From contig CAJWWK010000010.1 of assembly GCA_913048295.1 (NCBI GenBank), forward strand, positions 1 through 49,551: a DNA stretch of 49,551 bases. The letters run 5' to 3'. The stretch comes from an uncultured Dehalococcoidia bacterium. Lineage in GTDB: Bacteria; Chloroflexota; Dehalococcoidia; Lucifugimonadales; Lucifugimonadaceae. The notes beneath the pieces are model-generated. The model was not told the DNA's origin, searched no databases, and saw only the letters and a list, made by a program, of their open reading frames with translations. How positions within the stretch are numbered: position 1 is the first letter of the stretch; every line of letters begins with the position of its first letter. Both the position numbers and the translations under genes were made by a program. Positions 43,155-49,551 of this stretch are shown in pieces.

Positions 43155-44192
43155 ATGCCAAGAGTTATCGACAGTCCCGACCAATTCATCGTCCTAGGCG
43201 AAAATATCCATGCCACGCGGGTCGTAAAGCGCGGAGGTGTCCGGGGACATGTCTTCGATGACGGCTCTGAGGCCATCAAGTACCGGCTGGACGGCGAACG
43301 CAAATACGTGCACGTCCCCGAGCACTTCACCAGGACGCAGCCGTATGAACAGGGCATGCTTAAGCATTTCATGATCGCCATATGGAAGGGCCTAAATGGC
43401 GACGCTGACGAGTCGGCCGAAGGCAAGATATACGTCCAGTACGAGGTGAACCGGCAGATAAAGGCGGGCGCGCAGTACCTCGACCTGAACGTCGATGAAT
43501 CTTCGTACAGACTGCCCGAGCAAAAAGAGTCGATGGAGTGGCTGATCAAATTCGTGGAGTCGGTTTCGACGGTGCCGCCGAGTGTAGATTCGTCGAACCC
43601 GGAGATCATCGAGGTTGGACTGGAAGCATACGGTGGGACCCAGGGCAGGCCCATGCTCAACTCGATAGCGCTCGAGCGCCCCGACACGATTGACCTTGCA
43701 TTGAAGCATGATGCCCGGGCCGTGGTGATGGCAGCGAACGAAGTCGGAATGCCCGCAGATGCGAGCGAACGGGTGGAAAACGTCGGACGGATTCTTGAGA
43801 TGGCCCTCACTAAGGGCATGGCCAAAGACGACATATTTGTCGATCCGCTGATGTTCCCGATTGCGGTCGATTCGAACTACGGGAACCATGTTTTCGAGGC
43901 GATCGCGCGGATAAGGGCGGATTTCGGCAACGAAATTCACATTGCGGGGGGCATGAGCAACGTTTCGTTCGGCATTCCGAAACGAGCAATTGTGAACGAT
44001 GCTTTTCTGCACCTTGCGATAGAGGCCGGTGCCGATGCCGGAATTGTCGATCCGATCACAACTTCAGCAGAGCGGGCGATGAATATCGATCTTGAATCGA
44101 AGCCCATTAAGCTGGCAATGGACCTGCTTCTGGGCAACGACGAATACGCAATGAACTACATCGGTGCGTATCGGGCTGGCGAACTGGACTGA
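43155..44192 (+). CDS. Pterin-binding methyltransferase (methyl-THF:corrinoid type)
   Basis: A 345-residue protein with the DHPS-like pterin-binding barrel found in AcsE, MtgA and the middle of MetH. The strand ends FIVLGENIHATR (11-22), YLDLNVDESS near 113, PPSVDSSNPE near 141, and NSIALE are the folate-site motifs; GMSNVSFGIPKR (near 272) is the conserved loop. A roughly 45-residue insert near 25-70 is not in AcsE. It follows metF by about 70 bases, so 5-methyl-THF from MetF is the likely substrate. The methyl acceptor (corrinoid protein) is not in the window. Confidence 0.85.
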   Translation: MPRVIDSPDQFIVLGENIHATRVVKRGGVRGHVFDDGSEAIKYRLDGERKYVHVPEHFTRTQPYEQGMLKHFMIAIWKGLNGDADESAEGKIYVQYEVNRQIKAGAQYLDLNVDESSYRLPEQKESMEWLIKFVESVSTVPPSVDSSNPEIIEVGLEAYGGTQGRPMLNSIALERPDTIDLALKHDARAVVMAANEVGMPADASERVENVGRILEMALTKGMAKDDIFVDPLMFPIAVDSNYGNHVFEAIARIRADFGNEIHIAGGMSNVSFGIPKRAIVNDAFLHLAIEAGADAGIVDPITTSAERAMNIDLESKPIKLAMDLLLGNDEYAMNYIGAYRAGELD

Positions 44193-44315
44193 CGGCACCG
44201 TGTTGTCGAGTGCCTTTGAGCGAGTGATGCGCCTCAACCGGGTCTGGTTCTGGCGAATTCGGTTCCGGGCTTCGATTGCGCCGTTTGGTCCAAGTTGGGC
44301 ACAATAGCTGGTCAG

Positions 44316-45335
44316 ATGTTTCGCGCAATCTCTTTTTCGATCAGGTTTATTGCCAGCAACTTAAATGAATTTCTTGGCAAGAACGGGCCGTACATGTCGG
44401 CGGCCATTGCGTTCTACGCGTTCTTCTCGCTGTTCCCGCTATCGCTGGCGATAATTGCCGTATTCTCCCTGGTGCTGGGCATCGAGGGGTTTGAGGAGCG
44501 GCTTATCGAGGGACTCCGCATGCAGATTCCGGTCCTCGCTGAGGCCGATGACGAGTTCCTAGGCAACTTCTTTGAGAGCATCACACGCGGTCGAACCGCC
44601 GGTGGTGTGGTCGCTATCATCGGGCTGTTCTGGGTTTCGCAACAGGTGTTCAGCGCGATTCGCAAGAGCATCAACATCATCTGGGGCATCAGCAAGCCGC
44701 GTCCCTTCCTTACCGAACGAATCATGGACATCGCGCTCATGTTTGGCGCCGCGACTCTGCTGTTCGCATCGGTGTTTACAACCGGACTGCTCACATTTTT
44801 CCAGGAGCTTTCCGCGATCTGGCTTCCTGATGCCCCGCTGAGCGATCCGGTACTATGGCAGAGGTTTGCGATTCTTGTTCCGTTCCTGCTTACGTTCACG
44901 GTGTTCCTGACCCTGTACTGGTGGTTACCGAACACGCGACTGCGCTTCCGCGAGGTCTGGCCCACCGCCCTGGCCGGTGCCGCTGCATTCGAGATTTCGA
45001 AGGCGATTTTCATCTACTACATTCGAAACGTGAGCGGTGTTGCCACTTCGATCTACGGTGGTGTGAGCATCATCATCACGCTCATGATCTTCGTTTACAT
45101 ATCGGCGATCATCCTGCTTATCGGAGCGATGCTGACGTCTCGATACGCCTTTTTCCTGGTCGAGACCGAGCAAAAGAAGCGAAACCAATCGCTTTCGCGC
45201 AGCCTCGAACGCATACGTGGCACCTCATCCCTGCCGGGAATGCCGAACCCCGTACCGGCCGGCGCTTCCGAGCCCACTCCTCCTGCCGCTCCCGCCGCAA
45301 TGCGCAACGAAGACGACGTGGATCCGGAGGCCTAG
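44316..45335 (+). CDS. YihY/BrkB family inner membrane protein
   Basis: A 339-residue protein with six hydrophobic segments. The N-terminal MSAAIAFYAFFSLFPLSLAII block (near 28-48), the central YWWLPNTRLRFREVWPTALAGA and the C-terminal SIYGGVSIIITLMIFVYISAIILLIGA are the YihY pattern. The last 60 residues are a Pro/Ala-rich cytosolic tail. The family was once called RNase BN by mistake; its true function is unknown. I prefer the ATG at 44316 to the TTG at 44295. Confidence 0.9.
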   Translation: MFRAISFSIRFIASNLNEFLGKNGPYMSAAIAFYAFFSLFPLSLAIIAVFSLVLGIEGFEERLIEGLRMQIPVLAEADDEFLGNFFESITRGRTAGGVVAIIGLFWVSQQVFSAIRKSINIIWGISKPRPFLTERIMDIALMFGAATLLFASVFTTGLLTFFQELSAIWLPDAPLSDPVLWQRFAILVPFLLTFTVFLTLYWWLPNTRLRFREVWPTALAGAAAFEISKAIFIYYIRNVSGVATSIYGGVSIIITLMIFVYISAIILLIGAMLTSRYAFFLVETEQKKRNQSLSRSLERIRGTSSLPGMPNPVPAGASEPTPPAAPAAMRNEDDVDPEA

Positions 45336-45355
45336 AGCAACGTCTTCACTGACGC

Positions 45356-46693
45356 TCAGGCTTCTGGCTCAACTGCTGCAACTTCCTCAGGCATGTCTCG
45401 AAGTCTCCGTATGGCCGGGTGGAGCAGTACCAGTCCCGCGATGAGCAGAATCACGAACCCCATCGCAAGTGTTACTCGCAGCCCTGCCAGCTCGGCGACT
45501 ACTCCGGCGATGGAAAACCCGATTAGCATCGCCAGCCTTTCTGACACCTTCAGCGCACTGGCGACTCTGCCTCAAAGATGCTCAGGTGTGACAGCTTGTT
45601 GGAGGCTCACTTCGTTGATGTTATGCATCATCGCGAAACCGTCACCCAAGATCTGCGGTAGCACAAAAAATACCGTGGCTATCCATATCTGGGTAGGAGC
45701 AAGTGGAATAAGAAACCCGATCAGTCCGTAAAAGATCGCACCCAGCGTCATCGTCGGTCCGACTCCCAACTTTCTGGTCACGCGGGTTGCGTACAGCGCT
45801 CCGATAAGCGAACTGATTCCGCCAACTCCATATATAACGCCGAGTGGACGGGGCTGAAATCCTATTTCCGTGGTGGCAAAGAGCGCAATCATGCCGCCGA
45901 TGATCCCGCCTACACCTGCCGATATCGCACCGCTAATGGCGACAATCCTGAGAAGCCGGTGACTTATAATGAACCGGTAGCCTTCGATGAGTTCTCGTCT
46001 AATATTTCCTTCCCGTTTATCGGAAACCGGTTTAGGCTCAGGTCGCCGAATTGTCAAAATCAGGAGCCCGGAAACCGCGAATGTGACGGCCTGGACAACG
46101 CTGGCGCTGATCGCCGACGCGAGTTGCGCGATGAAACCTCCGACACTGAATCCGATCTGCTCCACTACCGCATCGGACGCAGCCATCCTGGAGTTTGTCT
46201 CCAGCAGGCGATCCCGATCTACAAGACTCGGTAAGTACGCCCGGCTCGCCACCTCGTTGAATATTCCGAGCGACCCGTTGATAAACGCAACTACGCAAAG
46301 ATGCTCGATGCGAAGTTCGAACGCGAAATATGAGACCGGGATGCTGGCGATCGACACAGCCCGGCCCGGGTCGGTCACAACCAACACCTTACGGCGCCTC
46401 GTACGGTCGACCCACGGCCCGGCGATGAGTCCGAACGCCAGTCCCGATGCGGCACTCGCGCCGCCAATGACCGCCATCTGGTAGGGGCGCGCCTCCAGCA
46501 CGAGAATCGCGACGAGTGGCAGCACCGTCATAAGCTGCCCGAGGCTGGACGTTGACAGGGCGGTCCAGAATTTCAGGAAGTCCGGGTTCCGCCAAAGACT
46601 TGCCTGCTTCGGCGGCGTGAGCGACACATCCCCGGCCCCCCCCAGGAATCGGGACGCGTGATGAGGGCGTGGTGTCGATTTCAGGCATGCCAC
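45356..46693 (-). pseudogene. MFS transporter (MFS_3) interrupted by an opal codon
   Basis: A third exporter-type MFS gene. It reads well from the conserved SLWRNPDFLKFWTAL through GPWVDRTRRRKVL to NEVSLQQAVTPEHL. There a TGA (45572-45574) stands where the family has Arg (EHLRGRVAS). The same frame then continues GRVASALKVSERLAML and three more hydrophobic segments to the stop at 45356. CGA to TGA is one transition. The start may be the GTG at 46693 or, more likely, the GTG at 46627 (MSLTPPKQ). The product without the last helices is unlikely to work. Selenocysteine is not a credible reading here, since Arg is expected. Confidence 0.78.
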
Positions 46694-46771
46694 ATGATGA
46701 CATGACCTGATATGCCCGGCTCTGCGCTGGCTAACAGGAATTAGTTATGCAATCGGACCGAACCCAAAGGC

Positions 46772-47785
46772 CTAGTCGACCGGGTCGGTGATGTGAATCC
46801 ACATTGGCTGATCGCCGACAGGTTGGGTAGTGATGTGGGTAAGGCGGCCGGAGGCATCATCGATACGGTAAGTAGCCAGATCGCCATCGTCGAGTCCTCC
46901 GACGAGCATGTACTTACCGGTGGGGTCGATTCCAAACGCCCGCGGCGTACCGACCGTCGCCTGTTGTCCGAGCGCGGTCAGCCTGCCCGATGCGGGATCG
47001 ACTGCAAACATGGCGATGCTGTTGTGCCCGCGGTTGGTGGCGTAAAGGAAGTCGCCAGAAGGTGTCATGTGCAGTTGCGCGCACGAGTTATCGCCCGACC
47101 AGCCGTCTGGAAGGGTCGAAACTGTCTGTAACGGCGAAAGGGTGCCGGTGTCAGGGTCGAAGCTGTACGCGGTCACGCTGCAGCCCTGCTCGTTGTCAAA
47201 ATAGACATAGCTGGCATGTGGGTGGTAGGCGTAGTGGCGGGGGCCGTCACCCTCGGGCGCCTCGACAACAGGTGGGTCGTTGGGGGTTAACGACCCGCTG
47301 TCGGCGTCGAATCGGTACTGGTAGATCACATTCGACTCGCCAACGTGAGGCAGGAATGTGAAGCTGTTTGACGGGTCGGTGTGAGCGCAGTGGGCCTTGA
47401 GACGTGTGCGATTCCATACGGTAGCGAGGTCGCCCAGTGCCCCGGTCGAATCGATAGGGTGTACGGCGATGTGGCCCGCGCTGTAATAGGCGGATAGGAG
47501 GTAGCGGCCGGTGGCGTCGACGGAGACGTAACAGGGGTCGGATTCGAGATCGACTTCACCGGTTCGGGTGAGTGTCCCGGTCGACTCATCGATCGCGAAA
47601 CTGACCATCGATTTGGCGGTGCGCAGCCCGCTGTAGGCATGCCGACCGTCTGGCGAAACACCGAATGGCGCGGGCCCACCGATTACCTCGACATCTTCCT
47701 GGTGGGTAAGATTTCCTGAGGTCGGGTCGAGGTTGTAGATGGCGATATTGTCGTCGCCATTAAGTGTTATGTAGACGCGTTGCAC
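46772..47785 (-). CDS. Lactonase/6-phosphogluconolactonase family beta-propeller
   Basis: A 337-residue seven-bladed propeller of the lactonase (Pgl) family. Repeats of the form 'NLDPTSGNLT', 'SPDGRHAY', 'DATGRYLLSAYY', 'DPDTGTLSPLQ' and 'DPTGKYMLVG' run about every 45-50 residues. GDGPRHYAYHP near 180 and SGDNSCAQLHMTPSGDFLYATNRGHNSIA near 229 are the best family marks. YbhE-type members hydrolyse 6-phosphogluconolactone in the pentose phosphate pathway, but many relatives have other substrates. No zwf or gnd is nearby. There is no signal peptide, so it is cytosolic. Confidence 0.85.
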   Translation of the reverse strand: MQRVYITLNGDDNIAIYNLDPTSGNLTHQEDVEVIGGPAPFGVSPDGRHAYSGLRTAKSMVSFAIDESTGTLTRTGEVDLESDPCYVSVDATGRYLLSAYYSAGHIAVHPIDSTGALGDLATVWNRTRLKAHCAHTDPSNSFTFLPHVGESNVIYQYRFDADSGSLTPNDPPVVEAPEGDGPRHYAYHPHASYVYFDNEQGCSVTAYSFDPDTGTLSPLQTVSTLPDGWSGDNSCAQLHMTPSGDFLYATNRGHNSIAMFAVDPASGRLTALGQQATVGTPRAFGIDPTGKYMLVGGLDDGDLATYRIDDASGRLTHITTQPVGDQPMWIHITDPVD

Positions 47786-47954
47786 GTTGCTGGTTTCCTA
47801 TCGATTTATCCGCAGGTTGTGGCGGGGACTTTAGCAGGGTGGGGGTGTTGCTGCACCCGGTTCGAGAGGTTGGGGTAGCGTTCGTGAGCCGCTGGCGCCG
47901 ACTCTCCAGAGGCACGCACTGATATCGATACAGGCAGAAAACCAATTCCCCGAA

Positions 47955-49551
47955 CTACGCTTTTTCGAGGGCTACCGTTACTTCTGAATCGTCGTCGAGT
48001 TTGAGCGTTTCGGTGGCAGCCACAGCCATGGCGTCGTCGCTGAGGACAGCACCGATCTCGACGCTGTTGGCCAGAGTCTCTCCGGCAATATAATCGGAGT
48101 GCGCTTCGAGCGAACTTGTTACATCTCCTGAACACAAAATCCACAGGTTGATGCGATCGGATATCTCGAGTCCCGACGACTTGCGCAGGTTCTGGATGAC
48201 GCGCACTACTTCTCTTGCCGTTCCTTCCGCTTTCAGTTCGTCTGAGACAACTGTCAGCACTGCACCTGCGTAACCGGCGTCGGTTGCCACCGCGTAGTTT
48301 TCGAGGGCCACGCGTTCAACCAGCACTTCCTCTGGCGCAAGCTCAAACGCGCCGACTGTAATCGTTTCGCCAGCTTCCGAGGCGCGTGCGATTTCGTCAG
48401 GATCGGCCGCGGCAATCGCGGCTCGGATTTCACCCATCTGCCTGCCGTATTTTGGCCCGAGCAACCGCAGGTTCGGCTTGATCTCGAACCCGAGAAGTCC
48501 GCCCATTTCGGCTGCATCGCGGACGCGCTTTACGTTCAGTTCTTCCTTCAGGATCGGTTCGATCTCGGCCAGCGCGAAGTGCTCCCAGTCGTGGCGGACT
48601 TCAGCGACGAACTCAGCAAGGGGCTGCCTGACTTTGAGGCGTGACTGTGCCCGCGCCGAACGGCCGAGCGAGGCCAGCCGAATCGCGAGCCGCGTGCGGT
48701 TCATTACGTCCTGGTCAATAAGCGAGTCGTTGGCTTTCGGCCACGACGTGAGGTGAACGGAGTCGGGTGCATCTGGAACCCGATCGGCAACAAGGTTGCG
48801 GTACATGATGTCGGCCACGAACGGCGTGAACGGTGCCATCAGGCGTGAAAGGGTCGTCAGGCACGTGTAGAGCGTCGAATAGGCGGCGTTCTTGTCCTTA
48901 TCGCCCTCTGTCTTCCAGAAGCGGCGGCGTGACCGCCTGACGTACCAGTTCGACAGGTCTTCGACAAGCTGCTCGACGGATCCGGCCGCGTGCGGAAGCT
49001 GCCAGTTTTCGAGGTTTTCAGTTGTTCGCCTGACCAGCTGGTTCAGTTCGGAGAGAATCCAACGGTCGAGCTCCGAAAATCCCTCCGATTCATCCGGCAT
49101 CTCCCACGATTCGTACTCGTTCTTTTCGCCGTCTTTCCCGAACCCGAGCGACAACGGAATCGAGCAATCAGCAGGAGCCCATCCGTCGAGGTTCGCGTAG
49201 GTGGTGAAGAACGAATAAATGTTCCAGAGCGGGATCAGGAACTGGCGGCGCACCTCGTCGCCGGCCTTGTATCCGAAATTAAGGTTCGACGCCGGGTTGT
49301 GGCGACTGAAGGTCCAGCGCATCACGTCGACGCCAATCTTGTCGGCCGCGTCCTCGAACCAGATGGCGTTGCCCTTCGACTTGTGCATCTCTTCGCCGTT
49401 TTCGTCGCGCATCAACGCGTACGAGAAGACCTGCCTCGCCGGTATCGAATCTTCAAGCACGGCGGCCATCACGATTAGCGAATAGAACCAGTTGCGGAAC
49501 TGGCCCGGGAAGCTCTCGGATATCCAGTCGGCCGGGAACCACTCTCTCCAG
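47955..49551 (-). CDS. ileS: Isoleucyl-tRNA synthetase, C-terminal part (5' end outside window)
   Basis: Open to the window edge; 532 residues are visible. It begins with WREWFPADWISESFPGQF and the ATP-site KMSKS equivalent HKSKGN. The anticodon-binding domain (DVMRWTFSRHNPASNLNFG, WYVRRSRRRFWKTE, LTTLSRLMAPFTPFVADIMYRNL) and the long C-terminal domain of the eukaryote-like IleS type follow. No C-terminal zinc finger with CxxC pairs is seen. This long form is the kind tolerant to mupirocin in some bacteria, which is family knowledge and not shown here. The stop TAG is at 47955-47957. Confidence 0.95.
   Translation of the reverse strand, partial: WREWFPADWISESFPGQFRNWFYSLIVMAAVLEDSIPARQVFSYALMRDENGEEMHKSKGNAIWFEDAADKIGVDVMRWTFSRHNPASNLNFGYKAGDEVRRQFLIPLWNIYSFFTTYANLDGWAPADCSIPLSLGFGKDGEKNEYESWEMPDESEGFSELDRWILSELNQLVRRTTENLENWQLPHAAGSVEQLVEDLSNWYVRRSRRRFWKTEGDKDKNAAYSTLYTCLTTLSRLMAPFTPFVADIMYRNLVADRVPDAPDSVHLTSWPKANDSLIDQDVMNRTRLAIRLASLGRSARAQSRLKVRQPLAEFVAEVRHDWEHFALAEIEPILKEELNVKRVRDAAEMGGLLGFEIKPNLRLLGPKYGRQMGEIRAAIAAADPDEIARASEAGETITVGAFELAPEEVLVERVALENYAVATDAGYAGAVLTVVSDELKAEGTAREVVRVIQNLRKSSGLEISDRINLWILCSGDVTSSLEAHSDYIAGETLANSVEIGAVLSDDAMAVAATETLKLDDDSEVTVALEKA

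Noticed and set aside
45572-45574. In-frame TGA in the third MFS gene as a further selenocysteine codon
   Set aside because: The family has Arg at this place (RGRV motif), CGA to TGA is one transition, and there is no partner Cys. A nonsense mutation is the simpler reading.

Overview
This 49.6 kb window is a gene-dense bacterial chromosome segment of roughly 55-60% G+C by eye. Many genes start with TTG or GTG, and short same-strand runs of genes are separated by small gaps. The gene content suggests a marine Chloroflexota bacterium of the Dehalococcoidia/SAR202 type. The pointers are a MetF with a Cys-rich tail beside a corrinoid methyltransferase, a TIGR01906 membrane protein, a TPR/acidic-tail protein remnant, a DUF3179 (seleno)protein remnant and several exporter-type MFS genes. 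This placement is inference from protein character; no search was run.

Layout. 0-2 kb: the end of an HpcH/HpaI-type aldolase, a small P-loop kinase and tRNA-Pro(CGG). 2-7.5 kb: a D-2-hydroxyacid dehydrogenase, then thrB-lysC overlapping by 4 nt, then two lipid-linked-sugar type GT2 enzymes around a CoA-binding protein. 7.5-12 kb: a TPR pseudogene and, on the minus strand, recF, a sirtuin and a class III aminotransferase. 12-17 kb: a decayed DUF3179 selenoprotein gene, apt (apparent CTG start), a HAD hydrolase, a TIGR01906 protein, mazG, and selD, which itself has an in-frame UGA at residue 17. 17-23 kb: lysA-holB, an amber-interrupted ADP-ribosylglycohydrolase and a monomeric NADP isocitrate dehydrogenase. 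23-28 kb: an HNH protein, CvpA, and cmk-plsC-glmS. 28-32 kb: a repeat cluster, two MFS genes (one broken) and a dNTPase. 32-36.6 kb: a probable SRP RNA, dnaG-rpoD and a broken formamidopyrimidine glycosylase. 36.7-41 kb: two small envelope proteins, a second repeat cluster, and a minus-strand run of three TrkA/RCK proteins, a Usp and pheA. 41-49.6 kb: the MetF and methyltransferase pair, YihY, a third (broken) MFS, a lactonase and the 3' part of ileS.

The main discovery is selenocysteine coding. selD carries UGA exactly at the catalytic position (Sec17, with Lys20 conserved), so a standard gene call loses its first 42 residues. About 4.5 kb away, a DUF3179 pseudogene keeps a UGA inside its TW-U-PLC motif, followed at the right distance by a 7-bp hairpin that meets the bacterial SECIS rules. 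The second theme is decay. Six otherwise recognisable genes carry stops, single-base frameshifts or internal deletions, and two families of palindromic intergenic repeats lie among them.
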